Positions 51,280 through 61,254 of a DNA stretch of 64,000 nucleotides are shown one piece after another. This DNA is from Photobacterium kishitanii (GTDB taxonomy: Bacteria; Pseudomonadota; Gammaproteobacteria; Enterobacterales; Vibrionaceae), in NCBI RefSeq assembly GCF_003026355.1, contig NZ_PYON01000009.1, positions 1 to 64,000 of the forward strand, read 5' to 3'. Under the pieces are notes generated by a model that saw only the letters and a list, made by a program, of their open reading frames with translations, was not told where the DNA came from and did no database searches. A program made the position numbers and the translations under genes. How positions within the stretch are numbered: the stretch's first letter is position 1; every line of letters begins with the position of its first letter.

Positions 51280-53007
51280 TTATTTTTTATTAGTATTATG
51301 ATGTAATCGGTACCTAGATTGATAAGGAAAAACATCTGGGTACAGTTCTTGGCTAATATTGTTTTGTAAATGCTGCCAATAGTTGGCCTCAAACAGATCT
51401 TGATGTAGTTCATTAAATAATATTCTTACCTTGGGATTAATCAGTAAAAATGTACGAAACTCTTCCGGAAAAACATCATTAACCCCAACGCTATACCAAG
51501 GTTCTGCCGCCATTTCATCTTCAGGATAACGTGCAGCGGGGATGGTACGAAAATTCATTTCACTCATATAGCTAATTTCATCATAATCATAAAATACTAC
51601 CCGTTTGTGGCGTGTAACCCCAAAGTTCTTAAATAGCATGTCTCCTGGAAATATATTGGCAGCAGCTAATTGTTTAATGGCGTTACCATATTCGTTAACC
51701 GCGTGGCGTAAGTCAGTGTCGGTGGCTGTCTCAATATAAATATTTAACGGAATCATCCGTCGTTCCATATATAAATGTTCAATAATCACCTGATCGGCGG
51801 TAACAGTGACAATTGATGGGGCAATCGTGAGTAGTTCACTAATGAGTTCATCGCTAAAGCGCTGCCGTGGAAAACTGAAGTGGCGGTATTCTTGGGTATC
51901 AGCCATTCTACCGACCCGATCATGTTCTTTTACCAGTTGATATTTTTGTTTAACCGTTTGGTGACTGATATCTTTTTGAGGGGCGAATTTATCTTTAATA
52001 ATTTTAAAAACAAAATCATATGAAGGTAATGTAAATACTGACATCACCATTCCTTTGATGCCTGGAGCAATAATGAATTTATCGTCTGAGTGTTCTAAAT
52101 GATCTAAAAACTGACGATAAAATTCTGTTTTACCGTGTTTTTGGCAACCGATAGCAGTATAGAGTTCGGCAAAATTTTTATTTGGTAACAGTTGTGCTAA
52201 AAATCGCACTAAGGCTGCTGGTGCTGGGCTATAAACCATAAAATAAGAGCGGGCAAATCCAAAAATAACACTGACGTCATTGACGTTACAGATACCCGCA
52301 TCCAGTAATAGTTGGCCGTTATGATTGAGGATTGGTAGCACTAAAGGTAAGGATCTACCATTTGAAAAGGTAAGTTTCCCGACCAGATAAGCGGCTTTGT
52401 TACGATAAAAAGGTTCGCGAATTTGTTCTAAGGTCAGTTGTTGATCAAGATTATCACCGAGCTCAGTCTGTAAATGAGCTACTAATAATTCCACATCCCG
52501 TTTTTTATCATTCCAATCTAATGTAAACGGTTGATCATCAAGCATTCTTTCTATCATTGCTGCAATGGTCGTTTGCACTCGATAATGGCGAGTTAATGTA
52601 CTGGGGTAGGTTGGAATACGGTGCTGTTGTGAGCTGTGAACAAAGATATTATCGCGGTTAATATTACGGTGTTTGAAAATACGGCAATACACTGAGTTAA
52701 AAAAACTTTCTGCTATATCATAGCGCGGGTAATCAACCAATAAATTTTGATAAGCATGTTTTACTGCGGTGAGGCAGATCTGATTAGCATAATGGCCACC
52801 GAGCATAATTTGAATTTGATTGGTGACTAATTCAACATGATGATCGTAAAAACTTATTCGCGTTTTTAATGCTTGGTGAACCAGAGCCCATTGTTGATGT
52901 TCAAATCGTTGCTGTGCTTCGGCTGTTACGTCAAGAAAGCGGCCAAACATGGCATCAGAGCCTTGTAAAATAGTATGTGCTATCAGTGACTCCATCGCTG
53001 CACTCAT
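51280..53007 (-). CDS. aceK: Isocitrate dehydrogenase kinase/phosphatase
   Basis: A 575-residue AceK. It phosphorylates and dephosphorylates isocitrate dehydrogenase, diverting carbon to the glyoxylate shunt. Marks include the ATP loop region [34 protein letters not shown] (given here by its ends near residues 310-345), [18 protein letters not shown] [15 protein letters not shown] and [12 protein letters not shown]. Length equals that of the family. In enterics aceK follows aceBA; here no aceA or aceB is adjacent, so it is a separate unit. AAGGA stands before the ATG. Confidence 0.95.
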   Translation of the reverse strand: MSAAMESLIAHTILQGSDAMFGRFLDVTAEAQQRFEHQQWALVHQALKTRISFYDHHVELVTNQIQIMLGGHYANQICLTAVKHAYQNLLVDYPRYDIAESFFNSVYCRIFKHRNINRDNIFVHSSQQHRIPTYPSTLTRHYRVQTTIAAMIERMLDDQPFTLDWNDKKRDVELLVAHLQTELGDNLDQQLTLEQIREPFYRNKAAYLVGKLTFSNGRSLPLVLPILNHNGQLLLDAGICNVNDVSVIFGFARSYFMVYSPAPAALVRFLAQLLPNKNFAELYTAIGCQKHGKTEFYRQFLDHLEHSDDKFIIAPGIKGMVMSVFTLPSYDFVFKIIKDKFAPQKDISHQTVKQKYQLVKEHDRVGRMADTQEYRHFSFPRQRFSDELISELLTIAPSIVTVTADQVIIEHLYMERRMIPLNIYIETATDTDLRHAVNEYGNAIKQLAAANIFPGDMLFKNFGVTRHKRVVFYDYDEISYMSEMNFRTIPAARYPEDEMAAEPWYSVGVNDVFPEEFRTFLLINPKVRILFNELHQDLFEANYWQHLQNNISQELYPDVFPYQSRYRLHHNTNKK

Positions 53008-53229
53008 CGGTTTGTCCTTATGATGATAATTTTATCCCTGCTATTTATTACTATGCAATGCTCTCTAGAGGACTGCAAATATTATTGTTGTTTTTTTAAG
53101 CGCCAAAGTGAGTAATGTTGCATATCAACGAAAGGTATCCATTGTGTGATAATTGTAAAAACTTTATTGACTCTATATTGCTATTCATGTAATCGTAAGG
53201 TAACAGCATGTGAGAGAGTAATTGCAACA
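53008..53229. promoter_or_regulatory. Region between aceK and the thr leader, with thr promoter
   Basis: It contains the divergent aceK and thr promoters. A TTGACT at 53167-53172 followed by TGTAAT at 53188-53193 is a tentative thr promoter with short spacing. No gene is seen. Confidence 0.4.
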
Positions 53230-53307
53230 ATGGCAAATATATCCCGTATCACTATCACCACAACCATGATTATTACCATTAACATTACCGGTGTTGGTGC
53301 GGGCTGA
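53230..53307 (+). CDS. thrL: thr operon leader peptide
   Basis: A 25-residue leader peptide starting MANISRITITTTMIITINIT. It contains six threonine and seven isoleucine codons, the two amino acids that regulate the thr operon. Its stop lies about 20 bases before the attenuator stem. When charged tRNA-Thr or tRNA-Ile is scarce the ribosome stalls here and the terminator fails to form. Too short to be found by length-based gene calling. Confidence 0.93.
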   Translation: MANISRITITTTMIITINITGVGAG

Positions 53308-53327
53308 TATGCATAAGAATTACAACA

Positions 53328-53363
53328 AGCCCGCAACTCATAAAGAGCTGCGGGCTTTTTTTT
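53328..53363 (+). promoter_or_regulatory. thr operon attenuator (rho-independent terminator)
   Basis: AGCCCGCAACTC pairs with GAGCTGCGGGCT around loop ATAAA, with a small bulge, followed by eight T. The GC-rich end of the leader-peptide gene (GGTGCGGGCT, 53296-53305) is complementary to the first arm and can form the antiterminator partner. Confidence 0.9.
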
Positions 53364-53437
53364 CAATTTAAATTCATTAGTGTTGAGTAATATTTGCTTA
53401 CGGCAAGTAGTTCAGGATAGTCACTCGGGAGTAGGGA

Positions 53438-55897
53438 ATGCGAGTATTTAAATTTGGCGGTTCGTCATTAGCAGATGCAGAACGATTTTTAAGAGCAGCA
53501 GATATTATTGCCAGTAATGCTAAGCAGGGTGATGTCGCCGTGGTGTTATCAGCACCCGGTAAAGTCACGAATAATTTGGTAGAAGTGATCGATAATGCAG
53601 TAGCAACAGGCATTGCTACTCAACAAATAGCGACATTAGAGACGGTATTTAATGATCTCTTTACTGGTCTTAAAACGCTTGAACCCCTTTTTGATCAGCA
53701 ATCATTAACGACTAAGCTAGCGTCAACCATTGAGCAGTTACAACAATATGTACATGGGATCCGATTATTAGGATTATGTCCTGATAATGTCTATGCCAAG
53801 ATAATCAGTAAAGGTGAGCGTTTATCGATTGTGGCGATGCAATCGTTATTAGAAGCTAAAGGTCAAGCGGCAAGCTTGATTGACCCTGTACAATATTTGT
53901 ATGCAGAGGGTGATTACCTAGAAGCACATGTCGATATTGAAATTTCAACACAAAACTTTCTTAATAACCCTTTACCGGTGGGACATGTTTGCATCATGCC
54001 GGGTTTTACTGCCGGTAATCGTCAAGGCGAGTTAGTGACTTTAGGCCGCAATGGCTCTGATTATTCAGCAGCAGTATTAGCGGCTTGTTTACGCGCTGAT
54101 TGTTGTGAAATTTGGACTGATGTTGACGGCGTTTATAGTTGTGATCCGCGTTTAGTTCCCGATGCCCGCTTACTCAAATCATTAAGCTATCAAGAAGCGA
54201 TGGAGCTTTCTTATTTTGGTGCTTCGGTATTGCATCCAAAAACGATTGCACCCATTGCTCAATTTCACATTCCTTGCTTAATTAAAAATAGCTTTAATCC
54301 TCAAGGTGCTGGCACCTTAATTGGTCAAGATACCGGCGAAGATCAGCTTGATATTAAAGGTATTACTACCTTAAAAGATCTGACCATGGTCAATGTTTCA
54401 GGCCCTGGAATGAAAGGTATGGTAGGCATGGCGGCACGCGTGTTTGGTGCAATGTCTACCGCGGGTGTATCTGTGGTATTGATCACTCAATCATCATCGG
54501 AGTACAGCATTAGTTTCTGTATTGAAACTGTCGATAAAGTCGCAGCAGAAGCAGCGTTAATTGCTAGTTTTGAATTGGAATTAAAAGAAGGCTTACTTGA
54601 GCCCGTTGAGTTTAGTAATGATTTATCGATTGTGACCTTAGTCGGTGACGGTATGCGAACTTCACACGGAGTGGCATCACGTTTCTTCACTGCTTTAGCT
54701 GAGGTTGATGTCAATATTGTAGCTATTGCACAAGGTTCTTCTGAGCGTGCGATTTCAGCTGTTATTCCACAAAATAAAGTCTCAGAAGCGGTTAAAGCCT
54801 GTCATGAAAATTTATTTAATAGTCAGCATACATTAGATGTATTTGTCGTTGGTGTCGGTGGTGTTGGTGGTGAGTTGATTGATCAAATTCATCGTCAACA
54901 ACAAAAACTTGCCCAAAAAGGGATTGTGATTCGTGTCTGTGGAATGGCGAACAGCAAAGGGCTATTACTTGAAAGTAATGGTTTTGCACTTGATAGCTGG
55001 CGCGATCTGATGGGGGCGGTGAGTGAGCCGCTGCAATTACAACGTATGGTTGAATTAGTACGGCATAATCATATTATTAATCCTGTTATTATTGATTGTA
55101 CCTCTGATCAAGCCATCGCTGAGCAATATACTGATTACTTAGCAGCTGGTTTCCATGTTATTACCCCCAATAAGAAAGCCAATACTGCCAGCATGGCGTA
55201 TTACCAACAATTGCGCCAAGCTGCGCGGGTTGGTCACCGTAAATTCATGTATGACACCACCGTTGGTGCTGGTCTACCTGTTATTGAAAATCTTCAAAAC
55301 TTACTCGCCGCTGGTGATGAGTTAGTGCGTTTCTCTGGTATTTTATCGGGATCTCTTTCTTATATTTTCGGTAAGTTAGATGACGGTATGAGTTTCAGTG
55401 AAGCGACCACTGTTGCACGTAATAATGGCTTTACTGAACCTGACGCGCGCGATGATCTTTCTGGTATGGATGTCGCACGTAAATTGCTGATTTTAGCTCG
55501 TGAAGCCGGTTTAGAATTAGAACTTGAAGATGTGGTGGTAGAACAAGCATTACCACCTGGTTTTGATGCATCGGGTTCAGTCGATGAGTTTATGGCGCGG
55601 TTGCCACAAGCTGATGCATATTTCGCTGACTTAGCTGCTGCAGCCACAAAAGAAGGCAAAGTATTACGCTATGTTGGTGAAATTGATAATGGTAGTTGCA
55701 ATGTCAAAATTGTGGCTGTTAACCCTGATGATCCAATGTTTAAAATTAAAGACGGTGAAAATGCACTGGCTTTCTATAGCCGTTATTATCAGCCAATTCC
55801 ATTAGTGTTACGTGGCTATGGTGCAGGTACAGAAGTGACAGCTGCTGGTGTGTTTGCTGATCTGATGCGTACATTAGGTTGGAAGCGAGGTATATAA
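53438..55897 (+). CDS. thrA: Bifunctional aspartokinase I/homoserine dehydrogenase I
   Basis: An 819-residue fusion enzyme catalysing the first and third steps of threonine/methionine synthesis from aspartate. The kinase domain begins [15 protein letters not shown] and covers about 1-290 ([25 protein letters not shown]). Two ACT domains follow (about 310-460), then the NAD(P)-binding loop [11 protein letters not shown] and homoserine dehydrogenase ([16 protein letters not shown]) to the end. Threonine normally inhibits both activities. First gene of thrABC behind the attenuator, with one base to thrB. Confidence 0.97.
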   Translation: MRVFKFGGSSLADAERFLRAADIIASNAKQGDVAVVLSAPGKVTNNLVEVIDNAVATGIATQQIATLETVFNDLFTGLKTLEPLFDQQSLTTKLASTIEQLQQYVHGIRLLGLCPDNVYAKIISKGERLSIVAMQSLLEAKGQAASLIDPVQYLYAEGDYLEAHVDIEISTQNFLNNPLPVGHVCIMPGFTAGNRQGELVTLGRNGSDYSAAVLAACLRADCCEIWTDVDGVYSCDPRLVPDARLLKSLSYQEAMELSYFGASVLHPKTIAPIAQFHIPCLIKNSFNPQGAGTLIGQDTGEDQLDIKGITTLKDLTMVNVSGPGMKGMVGMAARVFGAMSTAGVSVVLITQSSSEYSISFCIETVDKVAAEAALIASFELELKEGLLEPVEFSNDLSIVTLVGDGMRTSHGVASRFFTALAEVDVNIVAIAQGSSERAISAVIPQNKVSEAVKACHENLFNSQHTLDVFVVGVGGVGGELIDQIHRQQQKLAQKGIVIRVCGMANSKGLLLESNGFALDSWRDLMGAVSEPLQLQRMVELVRHNHIINPVIIDCTSDQAIAEQYTDYLAAGFHVITPNKKANTASMAYYQQLRQAARVGHRKFMYDTTVGAGLPVIENLQNLLAAGDELVRFSGILSGSLSYIFGKLDDGMSFSEATTVARNNGFTEPDARDDLSGMDVARKLLILAREAGLELELEDVVVEQALPPGFDASGSVDEFMARLPQADAYFADLAAAATKEGKVLRYVGEIDNGSCNVKIVAVNPDDPMFKIKDGENALAFYSRYYQPIPLVLRGYGAGTEVTAAGVFADLMRTLGWKRGI

Positions 55898-55898
55898 C

Positions 55899-56855
55899 AT
55901 GAGTGTTGTTGTTTATGCTCCAGCTTCAATTGGTAATGTGAGTGTTGGCTTTGATGTTCTAGGCGCTGCGGTTTCTCCTATTGATGGATCCTTATTGGGC
56001 GATCGAGTAGAAGTTGCCGCAGGTACAGCAGCATTTAGTTTGCAATGCGTAGGTGCGTTTGTTGATAAGTTGCCACAACAAACGGAAGAAAATATTGTTT
56101 ACCGTTGTTGGCAAGTCTTTGCGCGTGAACTTGACCGTAAAGGTATTACATTACTGCCAGTTGCCGTTACGTTGGAAAAAAACATGCCGATTGGTTCAGG
56201 TTTAGGTTCCAGTGCTTGTTCTATTGTGGCTGCACTCGATGCTTTGAATCAATACCATCAACAGCCGTTAACCAGTAATGAATTGCTGACCTTAATGGGA
56301 GAGATGGAAGGCGAAGTCTCAGGTAGTGTGCATTACGATAATGTTGCCCCTTGTTTTTTAGGTGGGTTGCAATTTATGGTGCAAGAAATGGATATTATTA
56401 GCCAATCAGTGCCGTGTTTTGATGATTGGTATTGGGTGATGGCTTATCCGGGAATTAAAGTCCCAACCGCAGAAGCGCGAGCTATTTTACCGGCTCAATA
56501 TCGTCGCCAAGATGTGATTGCCCATGGGCGTTATCTGGGTGGATTTATTCATGCTTGTTATTCTCAGCAGCCATTACTGGCAGCTAAAATGATTCAGGAT
56601 GTTGTCGCTGAACCTTATCGTGAGAAATTATTACCTAAATTTAATCAAGCGCGAAAATATGCTTTAGAAGCAGGGGCTATTGCAAGTGGTATTTCTGGCT
56701 CGGGGCCAACGATGTTTAGCATCTGTACCAATCTTGAAGTTGCACAACGGTTAGCAAAATGGCTAACGGTTAATTATGTCCAAAATGATCAAGGTTTTGT
56801 TCATGTTTGTCAGCTCGATAAACAAGGTGCAAAAGTCACAGGGAGTGAGTTATAA
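55899..56855 (+). CDS. thrB: Homoserine kinase
   Basis: A 318-residue GHMP-family kinase that phosphorylates homoserine with ATP. Marks are the N-terminal [17 protein letters not shown], the phosphate loop [18 protein letters not shown] and the C-terminal [14 protein letters not shown]. It lies one base after thrA and two before thrC, so the three are co-transcribed. Confidence 0.97.
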   Translation: MSVVVYAPASIGNVSVGFDVLGAAVSPIDGSLLGDRVEVAAGTAAFSLQCVGAFVDKLPQQTEENIVYRCWQVFARELDRKGITLLPVAVTLEKNMPIGSGLGSSACSIVAALDALNQYHQQPLTSNELLTLMGEMEGEVSGSVHYDNVAPCFLGGLQFMVQEMDIISQSVPCFDDWYWVMAYPGIKVPTAEARAILPAQYRRQDVIAHGRYLGGFIHACYSQQPLLAAKMIQDVVAEPYREKLLPKFNQARKYALEAGAIASGISGSGPTMFSICTNLEVAQRLAKWLTVNYVQNDQGFVHVCQLDKQGAKVTGSEL

Positions 56856-56857
56856 CC

Positions 56858-58150
56858 ATGAAGTTGTATAATCTTAAAGAACACCAACAACAAGTCTCAT
56901 TTGGTCAAGCAGTACGCCAAGGTCTAGGTCGTCAGCAAGGGTTGTTTTTTCCCGCACAATTACCACAACTGGGTGATATTGATGCGTTACTTGAGATGGA
57001 TTTTGTTAGCCGTAGTAGCAAGATTCTATCAGCATTTATTGGTGAAGAGCTTAGCGATGAAACTGTGACTCAAATGGTTGATAGCGCATTTCAGTTTCCA
57101 GCACCGATTAAATCGGTAAAACCTGGCGTATATGCGTTGGAACTTTTTCATGGGCCGACATTAGCCTTTAAAGATTTTGGTGGCCGTTTTATGGCGCAAT
57201 CTTTAGCCGCGGTAACTGATAATGACGGTAAAATTACTATTTTAACGGCAACTTCTGGTGATACAGGCGCCGCTGTCGCCCATGCTTTTTATGGTATGGA
57301 CAATATTCAAGTCGTGATTTTGTACCCCAAAGGTAAAATTAGTCCATTACAAGAAAAGTTATTTTGTACATTAGGCAAAAATATTACCACCGTGGCGGTT
57401 AATGGCACTTTTGATGATTGTCAGGCATTAGTTAAGCAAGCATTTGATGATGCTGAATTACGAGAAGATATTGGCTTAAATTCAGCAAACTCAATTAATA
57501 TTAGTCGTTTAATGGCGCAAATCTGTTATTACTTTGAAGCGTTTTCTCAACTATCAAAAGCTGAGCGTGAGCAATTAGTGATTTCAGTACCAAGTGGTAA
57601 TTTTGGTAATTTAACCGCGGGATTATTGGCTAAGTCATTAGGTTTACCTGTTAAACGTTTTATTGCAGCAACTAATGTTAATGATACTGTTCCGCGTTAT
57701 CTGAAAACCGGTGAGTGGACACCTAAGGCTACTGTTGCCACTATTTCAAATGCGATGGATGTTAGCCAACCTAATAACTGGCCACGTATTGAAGAATTAT
57801 GCCAGCTGAAAGGCTGGGGACTAAACGAATTGGGCTATGGGGCTGTTGATGACCAGCAAACGGCGGTAACATTAAAGCAAATGTATGCTGATGGTTATTT
57901 GTGTGAGCCGCACGGTGCAATTGCCTACAATGTACTCGAGCAACAATTAGTCGCTGGTGAGACAGGGCTGTTCTTGTGTACCGCGCATCCTGCGAAGTTT
58001 AAAGATGTGGTTGATGATATTTTAGCGACTGATATTGCGTTACCAGCACCACTCGCTAAGCACAATGCGATGCCGTTATTGTCATTAGAGTCCAATAATG
58101 ATTTTGCGACGATTAAGGATATTTTATATTCGGTGCAACCGACTAAATAA
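56858..58150 (+). CDS. thrC: Threonine synthase
   Basis: A 430-residue PLP enzyme making threonine from phosphohomoserine. The PLP lysine is in LAFKDFGGRFM, the phosphate loop region includes ATSGDTGAAVAHAF, and VPSGNFGNLTAGLLAK follows. Length matches the E. coli-type (shorter) threonine synthase. Last gene of the thr operon, followed by a terminator. Confidence 0.97.
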   Translation: MKLYNLKEHQQQVSFGQAVRQGLGRQQGLFFPAQLPQLGDIDALLEMDFVSRSSKILSAFIGEELSDETVTQMVDSAFQFPAPIKSVKPGVYALELFHGPTLAFKDFGGRFMAQSLAAVTDNDGKITILTATSGDTGAAVAHAFYGMDNIQVVILYPKGKISPLQEKLFCTLGKNITTVAVNGTFDDCQALVKQAFDDAELREDIGLNSANSINISRLMAQICYYFEAFSQLSKAEREQLVISVPSGNFGNLTAGLLAKSLGLPVKRFIAATNVNDTVPRYLKTGEWTPKATVATISNAMDVSQPNNWPRIEELCQLKGWGLNELGYGAVDDQQTAVTLKQMYADGYLCEPHGAIAYNVLEQQLVAGETGLFLCTAHPAKFKDVVDDILATDIALPAPLAKHNAMPLLSLESNNDFATIKDILYSVQPTK

Positions 58151-58173
58151 GGTGTCGTCATAGCATTAATGAC

Positions 58174-58202
58174 AAAAAAGGAGCCATAGGCTCCTTTTTT
58201 TA
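58174..58202 (+). terminator. Terminator of the thr operon
   Basis: AAAAAAGGAGCC (58174-58185) and GGCTCCTTTTTT (58189-58200) with loop ATA and a T-run. It is symmetric and could also serve grcA from the other side. Confidence 0.92.
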
Positions 58203-58247
58203 TTACAGCATCTTGCTCAAATCAAGACACTTACACTGCGCCAAAAA

Positions 58248-58625
58248 TTATAGGCTGCTAGTGAAAGTACGAGCGATAACGTCTTGCTGTTGTTCTGTTG
58301 TTAGTGAGTTGAAACGAACAGCGTAACCTGATACACGGATTGTTAGCTGTGGGTATTTCTCTGGGTGTGCAGCAGCATCTAGTAGCGTTTCACGCTTAAG
58401 AACGTTAACGTTTAGGTGTTGACCACCTTCAATTTTAGCTGGTGCTTCGATAGCTAGTTCACGGTACTCAATGTCACCAAGATCTGCTTGTGCGATAATT
58501 TGGTCAGCGTCGTAGCTGCCAGGTGCACAAACACAACGCGCTTCATTAGACTCGCTATCTAGGATCCAGATTGAGTTTAGTAGATCATCGTTTGCTGCTT
58601 TAGTAATTTGAATACCAGTAATCAT
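58248..58625 (-). CDS. grcA: Autonomous glycyl radical cofactor
   Basis: A 125-residue protein similar to the C-terminal part of pyruvate formate-lyase. The radical glycine is G100 in [13 protein letters not shown]. It replaces the damaged glycyl radical segment of oxygen-cleaved PflB, restoring activity. The N-terminal part ([23 protein letters not shown]) is the YfiD-specific region. Its promoter region has two FNR-type boxes, in keeping with anaerobic and microaerobic induction. GGAG stands before the ATG. Confidence 0.96.
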   Translation of the reverse strand: MITGIQITKAANDDLLNSIWILDSESNEARCVCAPGSYDADQIIAQADLGDIEYRELAIEAPAKIEGGQHLNVNVLKRETLLDAAAHPEKYPQLTIRVSGYAVRFNSLTTEQQQDVIARTFTSSL

Positions 58626-58680
58626 AACTTTTCTCCAAGAAAATTGTTGTTAATTTATTCGTTTTTGTATTGAGCTACCT

Positions 58681-58686
58681 ATTATA
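58681..58686 (-). promoter_or_regulatory. -10 element of grcA
   Basis: On the minus strand TATAAT (58686-58681) lies where a class II FNR promoter needs it, with the proximal FNR box centred about 41 bases upstream of the predicted start near 58675. The leader to the ATG is about 50 bases. Confidence 0.65.
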
Positions 58687-58710
58687 TAACCTTCAATGCA
58701 CTTTTGTGTA

Positions 58711-58724
58711 TTGATGTAGATCAA
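58711..58724. promoter_or_regulatory. FNR box, proximal, of grcA
   Basis: TTGATGTAGATCAA matches TTGAT-N4-ATCAA perfectly. It is centred at 58717.5, about -41 for the predicted grcA start. Confidence 0.85.
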
Positions 58725-58763
58725 GTTACTACAAAAAACCTTAAATATAATAAGGCTGTTTTA

Positions 58764-58777
58764 TTGAGCTAGGTCAA
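58764..58777. promoter_or_regulatory. FNR-like box, distal, of grcA
   Basis: TTGAGCTAGGTCAA matches the FNR consensus except for one symmetric change in each half. Its centre is 53 bases from the proximal box, the same distance as the two FNR sites (-40.5 and -93.5) of E. coli yfiD. Confidence 0.7.
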
Positions 58778-58987
58778 TCTAACTGCATTTGACGGGGGAA
58801 TCAACTAAAAATATAAAATTTAAAATTTAAGTTGAATGTTATTTTGTTGTAAAATAACAACATTTTATAGTACCTATATATACCTATAGTGAATATTTTG
58901 TCACTATGGGTGAGTTTTTATGTTAAATTATGCGAGTAATATTAGTGTTGCTAATGTGTTGCTTGGTAGTTATTTTTGAGGGTGATT

Positions 58988-59839
58988 ATGAAATTAATTG
59001 GTGCACACGTGTCAGCGGCAGGCGGCGTGTTCAATGCCCCTGTCAATGCTAAGGCTATTGGTGCAACTGCATTCGCATTGTTCACAAAGAATCAACGCCA
59101 ATGGCAAGCAAAGCCATTAGATGCTGATACCATTACGGCATTTAAGAGTCGTTGTCAGCAGCTAGGTTTTGATGCGAGTGCTATTTTGCCACATGATTCT
59201 TATTTAATTAATTTAGGTGCGCCGGAAACGGAAAAATTAGAAAAATCACGGTTAGCTTTTATTGATGAGATGCAGCGTTGTCAGCAATTAGGATTACACT
59301 TATTAAATTTTCATCCCGGTAGCCACTTAAAGCAAATTTCAGAATCCGCGTGTTTAAAACTGATTGCCGAATCAATTAATTTAGCGCATCAGCAAGTTGA
59401 TGATGTCGTTGCAGTGATCGAGAATACTGCCGGTCAAGGATCTAACTTAGGTTGGCGTTTTGAGCATTTGGCTGAAATTATTGCGCAAGTTGACGATAAA
59501 TCACGTATTGGTGTTTGTATTGATACTTGCCATGCTTTTGCTGCTGGATATGATTTACGTACGATGGAAGCGACAGAATCTAGCTTTGCTGAATTTGATC
59601 AGATCGTTGGAATGCAGTACTTGCGGGCGATGCACTTAAATGATTCTAAAGGTGGCTTAGGTAGCCATTTAGATCGCCATCATAGCTTGGGAGAAGGGGC
59701 GATTGGTTGGGATTGTTTTCGGTTTTTAATGCAAGATCATCGCTTTGATAATATCCCCTTGATATTAGAAACCATTAATCCCGATATTTGGCAGCATGAA
59801 ATAGCAACGTTACGCAGTTTTACACCAGAGGAACAATAA
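58988..59839 (+). CDS. nfo: Endonuclease IV
   Basis: A 283-residue AP endonuclease of the TIM-barrel, three-zinc type, acting at abasic sites and oxidised 3' ends. Marks: [12 protein letters not shown] at the start, [38 protein letters not shown] and [23 protein letters not shown] use the ATG at 58988 after GAGGG; a frame four codons longer begins without a better site. The gene abuts ung, so two base-excision repair enzymes are made together. Confidence 0.96.
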   Translation: MKLIGAHVSAAGGVFNAPVNAKAIGATAFALFTKNQRQWQAKPLDADTITAFKSRCQQLGFDASAILPHDSYLINLGAPETEKLEKSRLAFIDEMQRCQQLGLHLLNFHPGSHLKQISESACLKLIAESINLAHQQVDDVVAVIENTAGQGSNLGWRFEHLAEIIAQVDDKSRIGVCIDTCHAFAAGYDLRTMEATESSFAEFDQIVGMQYLRAMHLNDSKGGLGSHLDRHHSLGEGAIGWDCFRFLMQDHRFDNIPLILETINPDIWQHEIATLRSFTPEEQ

Positions 59840-60502
59840 ATGACAGCAAGCTGGCAAGCCTTTATCGAACAGCAACAGCAACTACCGTATTTTGATGCGA
59901 TAGAGCAAGCCGTTGTCGCTGCTCGCGCAGCAGGTAAAACCGTTTTTCCTCCTCAAAAAGATGTATTTAATGCATTTACAAGCACGCCATTAACGGCGAC
60001 GAAAGTGGTGATCTTAGGCCAAGATCCTTATCATGGCCCTAAGCAAGCTCATGGGCTTAGTTTTTCTGTATTACCCGGCGTAAAAACACCACCATCTTTG
60101 GCTAATATGTATAAAGAATTGGCTACTGATATCAACGGATTTACTATTCCTGATCATGGTTATTTACAGCCATGGGCGGAGCAAGGGGTACTCTTACTTA
60201 ATACCGTATTAACGGTTGAACAAGGTAATGCTCATTCTCACGCTAAGATTGGTTGGGAAACCTTTACCGATCGCGCTATTGAATACATTAATGATAATAC
60301 TGAAGGGGTGATTTTCTTACTTTGGGGGGCACATGCTCAGAAAAAAGGTAAAAAAATAGATCTTGAACGGCATCATGTATTAACGTCTGTACATCCATCA
60401 CCATTGTCTGCTTATCGTGGTTTCTTTGGATGCAAGCATTTTTCTGAGGTCAATGCTTTATTGACTGCAATGAATAAATCGCCGATTGATTGGCAATTAT
60501 AA
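59840..60502 (+). CDS. ung: Uracil-DNA glycosylase
   Basis: A 220-residue family 1 UDG with the catalytic water-activating D62 in GQDPYHGP and the intercalation loop [13 protein letters not shown]. It removes uracil from DNA, producing the abasic sites that Nfo then cuts. Its ATG follows the nfo stop with no spacer, so translation is probably coupled. Confidence 0.97.
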   Translation: MTASWQAFIEQQQQLPYFDAIEQAVVAARAAGKTVFPPQKDVFNAFTSTPLTATKVVILGQDPYHGPKQAHGLSFSVLPGVKTPPSLANMYKELATDINGFTIPDHGYLQPWAEQGVLLLNTVLTVEQGNAHSHAKIGWETFTDRAIEYINDNTEGVIFLLWGAHAQKKGKKIDLERHHVLTSVHPSPLSAYRGFFGCKHFSEVNALLTAMNKSPIDWQL

Positions 60503-60536
60503 TTTCTGTTATCAATATCTAATGAAGGTATAAAAT

Positions 60537-60563
60537 GGCCAGCAAAAATGCTGGCCGTTTTTT
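60537..60563 (+). terminator. Terminator of nfo-ung
   Basis: GGCCAGCA (60537-60544) and TGCTGGCC (60549-60556) with loop AAAA, then G and a run of T. It lies between convergent ung and the DUF3545 gene. Confidence 0.9.
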
Positions 60564-60571
60564 AGTATTTT

Positions 60572-60754
60572 TTAAAAATCAAAGTCATTACTATTGAAAC
60601 TACCACACATATCCATATCTTGTAGTTCTCGACGTAGTCTTTGACGATCTTTTAACGCCTCAATTTCACGCCACTTTCTTTTTTCAGGTTTTGCGCGAGA
60701 GCGGCGAGAAACAGTATCCGTTGTCATCATGTCGTCGAATGCAAAGCTATCCAT
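60572..60754 (-). CDS. DUF3545 family protein
   Basis: A 60-residue protein, acidic at both ends with a strongly basic middle (RRSRAKPEKRKWREIEALKDRQRLRREL). This is the pattern of DUF3545, a small family of Vibrionales and Alteromonadales with no known function. The central helix could bind nucleic acid, which is only a guess. AGGTG stands seven bases before the ATG. It is convergent with ung. Confidence 0.85.
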   Translation of the reverse strand: MDSFAFDDMMTTDTVSRRSRAKPEKRKWREIEALKDRQRLRRELQDMDMCGSFNSNDFDF

Positions 60755-61254
60755 AAAGCACCTATTCCTACTTTTCGCTTGATGTAAGCGAGCTGATTAT
60801 TTAATACCATAGAATGCTTCATAATAAAATTGAACTGTTTCTCATTTGTTACTAAAAGATGAAATATTTATGTGGATAACATCACAACTGGTGATGAATT
60901 GATGAAAAATAAGCCATTTTTAGTGTTAAATAGTGATTTTGTCGTTTTGTTCGTACTATTTTGTTAACAGCCTTTAAATAATAGAAAAATTATCAATTAT
61001 TAAAGGGGTACAATCAGTCATTATTTGTGATTGTAGATTATGTAACACATTGTAAAGATGCTGAGAATTACATAATTGTTCTTTTCAGAAAGGTTTTATA
61101 CTTCGTTGCCGAAGTTATACGCTGATTTTTATATAATTTATGATGAATACCTATAGCGTATTGTCGGTATGAGCGTAGACGTTCTTTTTATTTTGCTAAT
61201 TACTTGCTAGTAGGGGCTTTATATCATTATTTATCGATCTGTGAAGGTACTAAT
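60755..61254. other. Intergenic region upstream of the alanine/glycine symporter
   Basis: About 500 AT-rich bases. It holds a small hairpin ACTTCG-TTGC-CGAAGT near 61100-61115 and a TATAAT at 61132-61137 that may be the symporter -10. I looked for a glycine riboswitch, common ahead of such symporters, and did not find its core. Confidence 0.5.

Larger units (their letters stand above)
58626..58987. promoter_or_regulatory. Control region between grcA and nfo
   Basis: A 362-base gap between divergent genes. On the grcA side it has the promoter and two FNR boxes. The nfo side is very AT-rich, with no operator recognised. No gene is seen. Confidence 0.6.

Noticed and set aside
53181-53366. Minus-strand 61-codon frame in the thr leader
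   Set aside because: It is antisense to the thr leader peptide and attenuator, which explain the region.
60960-61200. Glycine riboswitch ahead of the alanine/glycine symporter
   Set aside because: The conserved aptamer core and a tandem arrangement are not present; only a small CGAAG hairpin is seen.
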